From an uncultured Bacteroidota bacterium (lineage in GTDB: Bacteria; Bacteroidota; Bacteroidia; Chitinophagales; Chitinophagaceae), in assembly GCA_903835005.1 (NCBI GenBank), contig CAILLK010000021.1, positions 29,433 to 93,432 of the forward strand: a stretch of DNA of 64,000 nucleotides. Direction: 5' to 3'. The translations under genes and the position numbers were made by a program. This document shows positions 46,330-55,825 of this stretch, one piece after another; within the stretch, counting starts at the first letter, position 1; every line of letters starts with the position of its first letter. The notes under the pieces were generated by a model. The model did not search any database and was not told where the DNA came from. It was given only the letters and a program-made list of their open reading frames with translations.

Positions 46330-47361
46330 ATGGCAGATCAAATAAAACGGGGTGTGATATTAATGAACCTGGGTTCTCCGGATTCTACAAGTGTAAGGGA
46401 TGTAAGGAAATATCTCAACGAATTCCTTATGGATGAGCGGGTAATTGATACGCCCTACCTTCAGCGTTTGCTGCTGGTAAAAGGTATCATTTCTCCGTTC
46501 CGGGCACCTAAATCGGCTGAGGCATACCATACCATCTGGACCAAGGAAGGTTCGCCACTTGTTGTTATTACTGCACAGCAACAGCAGGCAATGCAAAAAC
46601 TGGTGAAAGAGCCTGTGGAGATATCCATGCGCTATGGCAACCCTGCCATGAAGTATGCCTACGATAAAATATTGAAAGATAATCCGGGCCTGGAGGAAGT
46701 AATCCTGTTGCCGCTTTATCCGCACTATGCCATGAGTAGTTTTGAGACTGCCGTGGAACATGCCAAAACGGTTCATGCCGAAGGTAAATACCCATTCCGG
46801 ATAACCACAATTCCGCCTTTCTACAATCACCCTGCCTATATCAAAGCCCTGGCCGAAAGTATTAAAGCAAAGCTAAACCCTCCCAGCCATTTGTTGTTCA
46901 GCTACCACAGTATACCCGAGCGGCATATACATAAAAGTGATGTTACCGGCAATCATTGCCTCAAATCAGCCAATTGCTGTGAAGTAGATTCACCCGCCAA
47001 TAAGTATTGCTACAGGCACCAATGTTTTGTAACGACTCGATTAGTTACAGAATTGCTGGGTATCCCAAAAGATAAATACAGCGTTTCCTTTCAGTCGAAA
47101 CTGGGCCGGTCGGAATGGCTGAAACCAGCTACTACAATGCGCATGGAGCAAATGCCGGGCGAAGGCATTAAAGACCTTGCGGTAGTTTGCCCCGCATTTG
47201 TAAGCGATTGCCTGGAAACTCTTGAGGAAATAGGCATAAGGGAGCGGGAGAATTTCATGAAGGCGGGCGGAGAAAATTTTACCTTTATTAAGTGTATGAA
47301 TACCCAGCCTTCATGGATAGATGCTATGATTGAAATATGTGGGCTCAAGTCGTTAGTCTAA
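46330..47361 (+). CDS. hemH: Ferrochelatase, internal-cysteine type
   Basis: Inserts Fe2+ into protoporphyrin IX, the last step of protohaem synthesis, at the membrane surface. The 343-residue protein (start MADQIKRGVIL at 46330) has the family blocks LMNLGSPDS, YGNPAMKYAY, LLPLYPHYAMSSFETAVEH and LLFSYHSIPERHIH, with the catalytic His in SYHSIP, then VSFQSKLGRSEWLKP and a C-terminal VVCPAFVSDCLETLEEI with the catalytic Glu. It also has five Cys in C-x5-CC-x9-C-x4-C after the HIH block, as in bacterial ferrochelatases with an internal [2Fe-2S] cluster. HemJ follows 36 bases on. Confidence 0.95.
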   Translation: MADQIKRGVILMNLGSPDSTSVRDVRKYLNEFLMDERVIDTPYLQRLLLVKGIISPFRAPKSAEAYHTIWTKEGSPLVVITAQQQQAMQKLVKEPVEISMRYGNPAMKYAYDKILKDNPGLEEVILLPLYPHYAMSSFETAVEHAKTVHAEGKYPFRITTIPPFYNHPAYIKALAESIKAKLNPPSHLLFSYHSIPERHIHKSDVTGNHCLKSANCCEVDSPANKYCYRHQCFVTTRLVTELLGIPKDKYSVSFQSKLGRSEWLKPATTMRMEQMPGEGIKDLAVVCPAFVSDCLETLEEIGIRERENFMKAGGENFTFIKCMNTQPSWIDAMIEICGLKSLV

Positions 47362-47396
47362 AGTAAAAACCAAATAACAAATTCTAAATTCCTGAA

Positions 47397-47930
47397 ATGG
47401 AGTATATAAAAGCGCTACATATCATTTTCATCGTTACCTGGTTCAGCGGTATGTTTTATATCGTGCGACTGTTTATATATAATACCGAGGCCAATGAAAA
47501 AACAGAACCAGAAAAAACGATCCTGCAGAACCAGTTTACTATTATGATCCGCCGGTTGTGGATGGGTATCACCTGGCCATCTGCAATTCTAACCTTAATT
47601 TTCGGGCCATTGATGTGGTACAAATTAATGGGTAACCAATTTATATTAGTTAACTGGTTATCCATAAAACTTTGCTTCGTAATAGCCCTATATGCTTATC
47701 ATCTGTCACTGAACACTATTTATAAACAGCAATCAAAAGGCATATTCAAATACACCTCCAATCAATTACGTATCTGGAATGAAGTCGCCACCATCTTCCT
47801 GATAGCTATAGTTATGCTTGCTGTTGTAAAACAAGGCATGAGCCTGGTTTATGGCTTACTGGGGCTGGTTTTAGTGGTAATTTTATTGATGAGCGCAATA
47901 AAGATCTATAAGCGGGTGAGAGGGAAATAA
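47397..47930 (+). CDS. hemJ: Protoporphyrinogen oxidase HemJ (UPF0093)
   Basis: A small membrane protein (177 residues) of the HemJ family, which oxidises protoporphyrinogen IX to protoporphyrin IX and replaces HemG/HemY in many bacteria. Conserved features are ALHIIFIVTWFSGMFYIVRL (H8), the short RRLWMGITWP loop, and SIKLCFVIALYAYH with K91 and H102. Four to five membrane segments. It is directly downstream of ferrochelatase (35 bases between), so the last two haem steps are on one transcript. Confidence 0.9.
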   Translation: MEYIKALHIIFIVTWFSGMFYIVRLFIYNTEANEKTEPEKTILQNQFTIMIRRLWMGITWPSAILTLIFGPLMWYKLMGNQFILVNWLSIKLCFVIALYAYHLSLNTIYKQQSKGIFKYTSNQLRIWNEVATIFLIAIVMLAVVKQGMSLVYGLLGLVLVVILLMSAIKIYKRVRGK

Positions 47931-47973
47931 CAGGTGAAGCCAGTAGAAAGATTGCATCTCAATTTACATCAGA

Positions 47974-48516
47974 TCACACCTCATCCATAATCACATCCTT
48001 AACAATCCTCCAGCCGCCCTGCGAGTTAATAAATGTGGTCCGGTATTTAAAGGTTCCTTCTTTCAGGCAATGCGGGTTCCAGGCCTTAAAGAAAGCATTC
48101 TGAATTACCGTTTGCTTGTATTCCACAAAACTTACACCACCCGGATTTCCCCGCTCTTCGGACTTTGATATGGATATGATCTCCACCTGAACGGACCCCA
48201 CTTTGAAATGCAGTTCATCATTTTCTTCTTTTATGAGAAAGGGCTGCCCTTTTTTAAGCACTTTAATTTCCAGGTTGCCCGGACTATCCTTTCCCGATGC
48301 TGTAAGATCAATAAAACCGGCTTTCTTTAATGCTTTTATATTGTCCGGAACATTATTTCCTTCCACAATTTTATGGAGATAAAAGCTCCGGTAAAGCTGA
48401 TCATTGGTAGTCTGATCAATTTGCTTTTTTGCTTCTTGCTTTTGCAGGTCTTTACCTGTGGCACAAAAACCAAGCATAGTGCCCAATAAGATCAATAATA
48501 ACAGATTCTCTTTCAT
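47974..48516 (-). CDS. Exported hypothetical protein
   Basis: A 180-residue protein with a signal peptide (LLLLILLGTMLGFCATG); the -3 to +1 stretch LGFC is a poor lipobox, so lipidation is uncertain. The mature part has a Gln/Lys-rich start, KKAGFIDLTASGKDSPGNLE, then a beta half ending TFINSQGGWRIVKDVIMDEV, which could be an NTF2-like or pilin-like end. No family is recognised. Convergent with hemJ. Confidence 0.6.
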   Translation of the reverse strand: MKENLLLLILLGTMLGFCATGKDLQKQEAKKQIDQTTNDQLYRSFYLHKIVEGNNVPDNIKALKKAGFIDLTASGKDSPGNLEIKVLKKGQPFLIKEENDELHFKVGSVQVEIISISKSEERGNPGGVSFVEYKQTVIQNAFFKAWNPHCLKEGTFKYRTTFINSQGGWRIVKDVIMDEV

Positions 48517-48671
48517 ATTTTATAGTTTGGATATACCAAAGTAACTTTTAAAAATATAAAGAAAAGTTATTTCGTACCGAACTGAATATACAGCATACTG
48601 CTCTTTTCCGCGTTTTACAGACGAAACAGGCAATTGACTTACAGCGGATATTTCTTTTTAACCCTATGCCA

Positions 48672-49166
48672 TTACTTATTCATTCGCACATAACCTATAT
48701 AATCTGTTCCGGGTATTTCTGTTACACCCAATTGCCGCAGCATAGTTACCAGTTGCCCCCGGTGGTAAGTAGAATGATTGAAAACATGCTGCAGCATATC
48801 TGCAATCTGCGTGGCATGGGGATTGTTCCGCAGGTCGTGGTAATGGATATATTCCTGCATTCTGCCTTCGGGGAGGTTTTCAGCATATCCGGCAAGCAAA
48901 GCAGATGATTGCACCCAATTGCCGCATGCCTCCACAAAAGAACCCTTGAATTCTGCCGCTGGCCATACCGGATGAAGTACCAGTTCAAGCCGCTGCAGCC
49001 ATACATTTTCTGCCGACCAGGTGTGGAGTACGGTTTTGTGCAACGAAGGAAAACTACTTATGATTACCTGTTCCGCCTGCCCATCATTTAGATTCGCCAT
49101 GGCATCCGTCAGGCATTTGTTGGCCCACAAATTATACCGGGCATATTTCATCATAATTTCCTTCAT
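48672..49166 (-). CDS. DinB-family (YfiT-like) protein
   Basis: A 164-residue four-helix-bundle protein of the DinB superfamily. Members are thought to bind a divalent metal with three His residues. Here the ligands are in SLHKTVLHTWSAEN (H in LHTW, helix 2) and HVFNHSTYHRGQL (helix 4, HxxxHR pattern), with YARYNLWANKCLTDAM at the N-terminus. Many Bacillithiol- or mycothiol-dependent transferases share this fold; the thiol in this lineage is not evident. The start may be one of three Met codons at 49166, 49154 or 49151. Confidence 0.85.
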   Translation of the reverse strand: MKEIMMKYARYNLWANKCLTDAMANLNDGQAEQVIISSFPSLHKTVLHTWSAENVWLQRLELVLHPVWPAAEFKGSFVEACGNWVQSSALLAGYAENLPEGRMQEYIHYHDLRNNPHATQIADMLQHVFNHSTYHRGQLVTMLRQLGVTEIPGTDYIGYVRMNK

Positions 49167-49340
49167 GATCAGATTTTGTTTGGTAAAAATAGGTCTTATT
49201 TTAAATTTAAATGTCTTTATAAAACAACAAAAATAAAAAATGCAGAATTCTATGATCGTTATTTCCGGGAATAGATACAGGAAATAATTTGGTCAAAAAC
49301 TTCCGAACTATATTATCTGGCACATATTTTGTAGGTTTAT

Positions 49341-49793
49341 TTGAAATATACCAAATTGAAAATAATCATACCTTTTTTCGCATTCATTATTTTACACGTT
49401 ACAGAAATTAAATGTCAGCCATTCGTATCTGATTTCCCAATCGTAACAAGAGAATTTACTACCAATGCAGTTCTCAATTATCAATATTTTAATGGCAACA
49501 AAAATAAAAAATGCCTGGTGCATAAGATGAGTCCCTGGGTTATGACAGCAGGGGCAGTTGTAACATTTTACGGATTTATATTGTATAATTCTGCCGGAAA
49601 TGAGGATAATCCTACAGCAGTGCAGGATGGCCAGCAAGGTGGCAGAATTTGCGCAATCGGCCTGTTCATTTGTGCATGTGGGTTGGGTATGGGCATAGGC
49701 GGCCGCATACATGATAATTCCAGTGAAAAAAATCATAGGTTCTATATGGTAGCTCCCAAAAGAAATCAGATTGGACTGGCATATAATTTTTGA
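49341..49793 (+). CDS. Small exported or membrane hypothetical protein
   Basis: A 150-residue protein starting at TTG 49341 (no ATG fits). An N-terminal hydrophobic signal (KIIIPFFAFIILHV, then a cut near KCQPF) leads to a soluble part and two further hydrophobic segments (AGAVVTFYGFILYNSAG, and ICAIGLFICACGLGMGIGG) with Gly-rich faces, so it is probably a small envelope protein. It ends RNQIGLAYNF, a possible beta-barrel-like last strand ending in Phe. No family named. Followed by a terminator shared with the next leftward gene. Confidence 0.55.
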   Translation: MKYTKLKIIIPFFAFIILHVTEIKCQPFVSDFPIVTREFTTNAVLNYQYFNGNKNKKCLVHKMSPWVMTAGAVVTFYGFILYNSAGNEDNPTAVQDGQQGGRICAIGLFICACGLGMGIGGRIHDNSSEKNHRFYMVAPKRNQIGLAYNF

Positions 49794-49889
49794 TTTCATT
49801 GGCCTGTGAGGTCTTTAATAATAACCCCTAACCAACAGAATTAACACCTCAATAAACTGTCCTGAAATAAACCTATGGCAGTTGAAAAG

Positions 49890-49919
49890 TTAAAAACCTG
49901 CCCGGAGGCAGGTTTTTAA
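49890..49919. terminator. Bidirectional terminator
   Basis: Perfect 13-bp inverted repeat (arms 49890-49902 and 49907-49919) with loop CGGA. T/A runs on both outer ends serve both convergent genes. Confidence 0.85.
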
Positions 49920-49943
49920 TTTCTAAATATTAAAAAAATTATT

Positions 49944-51311
49944 TTAAAGCTTCACCAACTTAGTTTCAAATTTATTGGCGCCTGTAGCATTGGTTGCCCT
50001 AAGCAAATAAATGCCAGTTGCGAGGCTGCTGGTATTTATAGTTTGTGCAATTCCAGCAACAGGTATCATTTCAGTTACCGGCCTGCCTGCAGCGTCATAA
50101 ATACACAATTTATCAGATAATTCAAGGCCGGAAACAGTAATTGAATTACCGGTTGGATTAGGATAAACCTCAATCTTTTTATTACTTGTCGTATTTTGCA
50201 CTCCGGCAGTACCGTAATATGTTTTACGGATCCTTTCATTATTGGCATCGGCTATATAAATACTGCCGCTCCCGTCAATAGCAATACCATAAGGGTTAAA
50301 TAAGTTGGCGCCTATTGCCAGACCTTCATCGCCACCAAACCCATAGGTACCGTTACCCACAATGGTCGAAATAATACCCGAACTGATATTGACCATTCGG
50401 ATTACATTATTGTTGGCATCTGAAAAATAAACATTACCTGATGAATCTACAGCTAACCCCCTGGGGCCGTTAATTTTAGCATCCCCTGCCCAGCCACCGT
50501 CGCCGGAATAACCATAAGCGCCTCGGGTACCTATAAAAACAGACATGGTATCGGTTAAATGATCTACCCTGCGTATTACATTATTGCCATAATCGGCAAT
50601 ATATATATTGCCACTTTTGTCAACTGCTACTGCATAAGGAGAATCCAGTTCTGCAGTAGTAGCAGAAGTATTGTTACCCGCAAAACCAATGGTATAGGTT
50701 CCGGCAACCGTACTGATCATTCCTGAAGTATTAATTTTCCGGACAACATGGTTTCCCATATCAGCAATAAACATATTACCACTCGCATCGAAACATATGC
50801 CTTCAGGACAATGAAACCATGCAGCAGAAGCCGGGCCACCATCGCCATAAGGGCCTGGAATACCTCCCGGGCTGCCCGCATATTGAGAAATTATACCGGT
50901 CGAGTTCACTTTACGTATTACACTTGAAGCATCATCCGAAATGTACAGGTTACCTGTTTTATCAACCGCTACACCTCTTGGCACCAGTTCTGCCGATGTG
51001 CCTATTGTTCCGTTGCCGCTATTACCCTGATAGCCATTCCCGGCAATAGTAGTTATCAATCCGCCGGCATTAACTTTACGAACCCGGTAATTTAAATGAT
51101 CTGAAATATACATGCCTCCCGAACCGTCAAGGGCTACATCTATCGGGCCAAACAGCATGGCGCCTGAGGCATTACTGCCATCACCGCCAAAACCCTGAAT
51201 ACCATTACCTGCAATTGTATAAATTTTCTGTAACAACTGCGACCGGGCAGAAACAGAAAACAGCACCATAAACAACAGGAAAAGGGACAACTTTGATCTC
51301 ATACTGAACAT
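49944..51311 (-). CDS. NHL-repeat beta-propeller T9SS cargo, copy B
   Basis: A 455-residue secreted protein: signal peptide (1-24, cut near ARSQL), about six NHL repeats with the same pattern as copy A (ITTIAGNG, FGGDGSNASGAML, SGNIYIADYGNNVIRRV), and a T9SS domain from about residue 383 (VYPNPTGNSITVSG, ending KFETKLVKL). It is the paralogue of the protein at 25909-27252, but the two lie 22 kb apart. Likely ligand-binding surface propellers; no enzyme site seen. Confidence 0.88.
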   Translation of the reverse strand: MFSMRSKLSLFLLFMVLFSVSARSQLLQKIYTIAGNGIQGFGGDGSNASGAMLFGPIDVALDGSGGMYISDHLNYRVRKVNAGGLITTIAGNGYQGNSGNGTIGTSAELVPRGVAVDKTGNLYISDDASSVIRKVNSTGIISQYAGSPGGIPGPYGDGGPASAAWFHCPEGICFDASGNMFIADMGNHVVRKINTSGMISTVAGTYTIGFAGNNTSATTAELDSPYAVAVDKSGNIYIADYGNNVIRRVDHLTDTMSVFIGTRGAYGYSGDGGWAGDAKINGPRGLAVDSSGNVYFSDANNNVIRMVNISSGIISTIVGNGTYGFGGDEGLAIGANLFNPYGIAIDGSGSIYIADANNERIRKTYYGTAGVQNTTSNKKIEVYPNPTGNSITVSGLELSDKLCIYDAAGRPVTEMIPVAGIAQTINTSSLATGIYLLRATNATGANKFETKLVKL

Positions 51312-51661
51312 TTGCCCAAATATAACATTAATTTTTCGCAGAAATGCAATTCTTCCGGAACCTAATTCCGAGATAAATAATTTTTCGGCAGAAACAGCGT
51401 AATATATTCATTGTTATCCTTTTTCATCCCATTCTTAAATGAAGAACTTCTGATAGACCAAACACCAGAATAATCCAAAATCAGGTATAAGGCTTCTGGT
51501 TCCCGCGCTCAGGTCAGGCCTTATTTATTCATACAGAGCAATCAATATAAATAAAGTATTATCGTGCTAAGAAAAGTAAGAAAACCTCATAAAGGCTTTA
51601 TGTTTTTACCAATCAAACAACTATCTTTGCACACTTTCCATTAAAACATTAAAAATTAATT
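51312..51661. other. Intergenic region before the pyrophosphatase, with promoter
   Basis: About 350 bases without a gene. A perfect -7 element TATCTTTG (51622-51629) lies 33 bases before the pyrophosphatase ATG, with only a poor -33 match near 51597-51602. A weak inverted repeat ATAAGGC/GCCTTAT (51487-51524) has a 24-base loop and no T run. Nothing else is recognisable. Confidence 0.5.
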
Positions 51662-53863
51662 ATGAATCTTTTTTACCTCGTACCTGCATTTGGTATTCTG
51701 GCGTTACTGTACACATTTATTAAGAGTGCCTGGGTCACTAAGCAGGAAGCCGGCAACGACCGGATGAAAGAAATTGCCCAATACATAGCCGAAGGCGCTA
51801 TGGCTTTCCTTAAGGCCGAGTATAAAGTACTGGCTTATTTTGTGATTATTGCTGGTTTACTGCTGGCTGTAATGGGTTATGGCAGTTCCAGCTGGCTGAT
51901 AGCAGTTGCATTTATTATTGGTGCATTTTTCAGCGCACTGGCAGGTTTTATAGGTATGCGCATTGCTACCAAAGCCAATGTGCGCACAGCTCATGCTGCA
52001 CGCACCAGCCTCAGTAAGGCGCTCGCTGTTTCCTTCGGTGGCGGCTCTGTAATGGGCCTCGGTGTTGCCGGACTTGCGGTTTTGGGCCTTGGCGGTTTAT
52101 TTATTATCCTGCTGCATGTATTTGCACCGGCTGTGTTTACAGCTACAACGGGGGTTGCAAACGGAGATAATGTGAAACTGGCTATCGAAGTTTTAACCGG
52201 GTTCTCACTGGGCGCTGAGAGCATTGCTCTTTTTGCACGTGTGGGTGGTGGTATCTATACCAAGGCTGCCGATGTTGGCGCTGACCTCGTAGGTAAAGTT
52301 GAAGCTGGCATACCTGAGGATGACCCCCGAAACCCCGCTACCATTGCCGATAACGTAGGTGATAACGTGGGCGATGTGGCCGGTATGGGCGCCGACCTTT
52401 TCGGTTCTTATGTTGCCACAGTACTCGCAACCATGGTATTGGGCCAGGAAACAGTTTCTCTCGATCAGTTCAATGGTTTTGCTCCTATATTGCTTCCTAT
52501 GCTCATAGCCGGCACCGGGATTGTATTATCTATGATAGGCACATTATTTGTACGGATATCTGAGAGCGCTGGTCTGAGTACCAAAGCTGTTCAGAATGCA
52601 CTGAATATGGGCAACTGGGGTTCAATAGTACTTACAGCCATTGTTGCTTACTTCCTCGTTAATTATCTGCTGCCCGACACAATGACGCTCAGGGATATAT
52701 CATTTACCAAAAACGGTGTAATTGGCGCTGTTATGGTAGGCCTGGGTGTAGGTACTTTAATGAGTATGATCACCGAATACTATACCGCAATGGGCAAGCG
52801 CCCGGTGCTCAGTATCATCCGGCAGTCATCTACTGGCAGCGCTACAAACATTATCGGCGGCCTGGCTGTGGGTATGGAAAGTACGTTCCTCCCTATCCTG
52901 GTGCTTGCAGGTGGTATTTATGGCGCTCATGCCTGTGCAGGCCTTTATGGTGTGGCTATAGCCGCTGCCGGTATGATGGCAACTACAGCTATGCAGCTTG
53001 CTATCGATGCATTCGGACCAATAGCTGATAATGCCGGTGGTATTGCCGAAATGAGCGAATTGCCAAAAGATGTGCGTGAAAAAACCGATATCCTCGATGC
53101 TGTGGGCAATACTACCGCGGCTACCGGTAAAGGTTTCGCTATCGCATCAGCGGCCCTTACTTCTCTGGCTTTATTTGCAGCTTATGTAGGCGTGGTTGAA
53201 AAGAACGGCTTCGACCTCCATAATGCAATCAATATCTACCATGCCGATGTATTGGCCGGTTTGTTTGTGGGTGGCATGATACCATTCATCTTCTCATCAC
53301 TGGCTATACGCGCGGTAGGCGAAGCAGCTATGGCGATGGTAGAAGAAGTACGACGCCAGTTCCGCACCATTCCAGGCATTATGGAAGGTACCGGCAAACC
53401 GGAATACGACAAATGCGTAGCTATCTCCACCAATGCATCACTGAAGAAAATGGTACTCCCGGGTGCTATCACCATTGTTTCTCCACTGATTATCGGATTT
53501 GTATTAGGCCCTGAAGTACTGGGTGGTTTCCTTGCAGGCGCTACAGTGAGTGGTGTACTTATGGGTATGTTCCAGAACAATGCCGGTGGCGCATGGGACA
53601 ATGCCAAAAAATCGTTCGAAAAAGGAGTGGAAATAAACGGTGAGATGTACTATAAAAAATCAGAACCACACAAAGCATCAGTAACCGGCGATACTGTAGG
53701 TGATCCTTTTAAAGATACCTCCGGCCCGTCAATGAACATCCTCATCAAGCTGATGTCCATCGTAGCCCTGGTTATCGCACCAACCATTGCACACCTGCAC
53801 AGCAAAGATGTTCGCCAGGTAAGTATTCCGGTAAAAACGGAATCTGCTGCTGCTAAATTATAA
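51662..53863 (+). CDS. hppA: Membrane-bound pyrophosphatase (K+-dependent type)
   Basis: A 733-residue integral membrane ion pump driven by pyrophosphate hydrolysis (Na+ and/or H+ pumping), about 16 helices. The catalytic loop has [40 protein letters not shown] and ADLFGSY, with the Asp ligands. The second cytoplasmic block contains [14 protein letters not shown] and [18 protein letters not shown]. The Ala after GNTT (in place of Lys) marks the K+-dependent subfamily. The C-terminal [14 protein letters not shown] is also typical. It has its own promoter and a strong terminator. Na+ versus H+ cannot be told from these motifs alone. Confidence 0.95.
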   Translation: MNLFYLVPAFGILALLYTFIKSAWVTKQEAGNDRMKEIAQYIAEGAMAFLKAEYKVLAYFVIIAGLLLAVMGYGSSSWLIAVAFIIGAFFSALAGFIGMRIATKANVRTAHAARTSLSKALAVSFGGGSVMGLGVAGLAVLGLGGLFIILLHVFAPAVFTATTGVANGDNVKLAIEVLTGFSLGAESIALFARVGGGIYTKAADVGADLVGKVEAGIPEDDPRNPATIADNVGDNVGDVAGMGADLFGSYVATVLATMVLGQETVSLDQFNGFAPILLPMLIAGTGIVLSMIGTLFVRISESAGLSTKAVQNALNMGNWGSIVLTAIVAYFLVNYLLPDTMTLRDISFTKNGVIGAVMVGLGVGTLMSMITEYYTAMGKRPVLSIIRQSSTGSATNIIGGLAVGMESTFLPILVLAGGIYGAHACAGLYGVAIAAAGMMATTAMQLAIDAFGPIADNAGGIAEMSELPKDVREKTDILDAVGNTTAATGKGFAIASAALTSLALFAAYVGVVEKNGFDLHNAINIYHADVLAGLFVGGMIPFIFSSLAIRAVGEAAMAMVEEVRRQFRTIPGIMEGTGKPEYDKCVAISTNASLKKMVLPGAITIVSPLIIGFVLGPEVLGGFLAGATVSGVLMGMFQNNAGGAWDNAKKSFEKGVEINGEMYYKKSEPHKASVTGDTVGDPFKDTSGPSMNILIKLMSIVALVIAPTIAHLHSKDVRQVSIPVKTESAAAKL

Positions 53864-53886
53864 TAAATCAAATTATAAATTTCCCG

Positions 53887-53915
53887 GCCCCGGAATTATT
53901 TCCGGGGCTTTTTTT
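53887..53915 (+). terminator. Strong terminator of the pyrophosphatase
   Basis: GC-rich 9-bp stem GCCCCGGAA/TTCCGGGGC with loop TTAT, followed by a seven-base T run. A textbook intrinsic terminator 23 bases after the stop. Confidence 0.95.
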
Positions 53916-53951
53916 GTGCTTAAGCAACAGGGGCGGTTGCTCCGGATTAAG

Positions 53952-54191
53952 ATTCAGAACTCCTCTGATCTCTCGCAGTTTGCATTGCGGCATTTTTGTT
54001 GAAAATAAGTGATGAAGTCAATTGAGCTTGATGGCGTATTCCCCCTTGCCGCGTGGGTATTGTGGGTGTGCGAGAGTCTATCCCGGTTTTCCATCAGGAG
54101 GGGCAATGGGGATGTAAATCTTTTTATATTTTAGTAGTCCCGATCTGCGAATAATTGTCCAAAGCAGATGAAAGGGTAAGGAGTTCTGAAT
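53952..54191. repeat. Noncoding block bounded by 13-bp inverted repeats
   Basis: ATTCAGAACTCCT at 53952-53964 and its exact reverse complement AGGAGTTCTGAAT at 54179-54191 enclose 240 bases of noncoding DNA. The interior is GC-rich and G-rich for this window and holds no open frame that makes sense. The size fits a small MITE-like element, but no clear target duplication flanks it, so this is tentative. The rest of 53916-54394 (including a palindrome AGAACGTTCT near 54280) shows nothing else. Confidence 0.35.
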
Positions 54192-54394
54192 ATACATTAG
54201 AAATCGGCAATAGTGGGGTTTGCGGTTTTAAATAGGATCTTTGCAGATTGCGACCAAGCGATTTGGCGTGAAACTTTTCTAGAACGTTCTGTTTGTCCAA
54301 TTGATATTATACGATAGCTGATTCAGCTTTATTGAAAATACAGAGCCGCTTTTAAGTCTTACAAATAAAGTCTGCTGCAATATTTGTGATAAAA

Positions 54395-55819
54395 TTACTT
54401 CCCTCTTCCCTGGAAGATAACGATGAAAGTATATAAAATGATCTTTACATCGAGCGCCAGTGAGCAGTTCTCAATATAAAGCAGGTCGTACTTCATACGC
54501 TCTATCATTTCATCCACATTTTCGGCATAACCAAACTGCACCATGCCCCACGATGTAAGGCCTGGTTTTACCTTGTGCAGGTACTTATAATGGGCATGGG
54601 TTTCACTGATGATATCTATATAATGCTTGCGTTCGGGCCGGGGACCTACCAGCGACATTTCGCCCTTGATGATATTTATGAACTGTGGCAACTCATCTAT
54701 ACGCCATTTGCGCATAAACCTTCCCCAATTGGTGATACGGGGGTCCATTTTACTGGATAGTGCAGGGCCCAATTGCTCCGCCTCCATGAACATAGACCTG
54801 AATTTATAAATGCGGAAAGGCCGTCCAAATCGCCCTATCCGCTCCTGTACGTATATAATTCCTCCTTTCGATGAAAATTTGACCATTATAGCGGTAAGCA
54901 GCAGGAAAGGGGAAAGCAGTATCAAAACAACCGATGAAAAAACAATATCAATAAAGCGTTTCCATACCCGCTGCCAGTCAGGCATAAGGTCGGGGTGAAT
55001 ATGGATCAGTACGGCATCATACACATTACTTGTCTTTACCGATCCCGATATGATATCATAATAATCGGGCAAAACTTTTACCACCACCGGGCGATAACAC
55101 AAACGGGTTACAATGTTCTCGAGCAGGTGGTGTTCCGATGAATCCACCGCTACAATAACTTCTTCTATTGCATGCTTATCTATTATTTCTTCCAGTTGTG
55201 CCAGGTTGCCCAGTTGTGTGAGGTATTTACTCATACCATTGGTTGATTCCTGGCTCGAATAAATAAATCCGACAAAAATATTGCCCAGCACTTTAGGGTT
55301 ATCCAATACCTGCTTGTATATATTTATTGCCTGCTGGTTGCCGCCTATAATCAGTGTATTGAAACCTACTTTACCATTAGTAAGATTAACCTTTACATGG
55401 TTGAGAATAAATAACCGGAACACCAGTGCAAACACGGTATGAATGAGCAGATAATGGCCGAACTCATTGATAAAATAAGAGTAATCGCTGCTGTCGTTGG
55501 CAAATACGATTACAGATACCATAATACAGCCAATAATACAGGAAATAAGGGTACGGTTTACCTCATTGAGGCGGCTTTTGCGGTAAAGGTCGAAATACGT
55601 GCCCGACATCAGATAGGCGAAAAACCATCCGGCCGGAATAACGAATAAAGTATTTATATAATCGCGGGAATGAAACCTTCCCAGTGTATCAAAGTAACTG
55701 AGCCTGGTTAGCACATGCTGCCGGTACATCCACAAAGTAAACCACGCCAATGCAGCAGCTATATAATCAAGCAAAACCATTTGCCTTATAGCTTTTCTCT
55801 TCATCGGGCTCAGACGCAT
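54395..55819 (-). CDS. Polyprenyl-phosphate sugar phosphotransferase (WbaP/WcaJ-like)
   Basis: A 474-residue initiating glycosylphosphotransferase for exopolysaccharide or capsule synthesis: it moves a sugar-1-phosphate to undecaprenyl phosphate. The N-terminus has four to five membrane helices (residues 12-140), then a Rossmann-like central domain (GFNTLIIGGNQQAINIYKQV about 150-170), and the catalytic C-terminal domain (about 280-474). The latter shows KRFIDIVFSSVVLILLSPFL, YKFRSMFMEAEQLG, KWRIDELPQFINIIKGEMSL and VGPRPE, and ends in the typical LDVKIILYT. The sugar is not decided. A Gfo/Idh enzyme and a lipoprotein lie just upstream on the same strand. Confidence 0.9.
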   Translation of the reverse strand: MRLSPMKRKAIRQMVLLDYIAAALAWFTLWMYRQHVLTRLSYFDTLGRFHSRDYINTLFVIPAGWFFAYLMSGTYFDLYRKSRLNEVNRTLISCIIGCIMVSVIVFANDSSDYSYFINEFGHYLLIHTVFALVFRLFILNHVKVNLTNGKVGFNTLIIGGNQQAINIYKQVLDNPKVLGNIFVGFIYSSQESTNGMSKYLTQLGNLAQLEEIIDKHAIEEVIVAVDSSEHHLLENIVTRLCYRPVVVKVLPDYYDIISGSVKTSNVYDAVLIHIHPDLMPDWQRVWKRFIDIVFSSVVLILLSPFLLLTAIMVKFSSKGGIIYVQERIGRFGRPFRIYKFRSMFMEAEQLGPALSSKMDPRITNWGRFMRKWRIDELPQFINIIKGEMSLVGPRPERKHYIDIISETHAHYKYLHKVKPGLTSWGMVQFGYAENVDEMIERMKYDLLYIENCSLALDVKIILYTFIVIFQGRGK

Positions 55820-55825
55820 ATTTAC

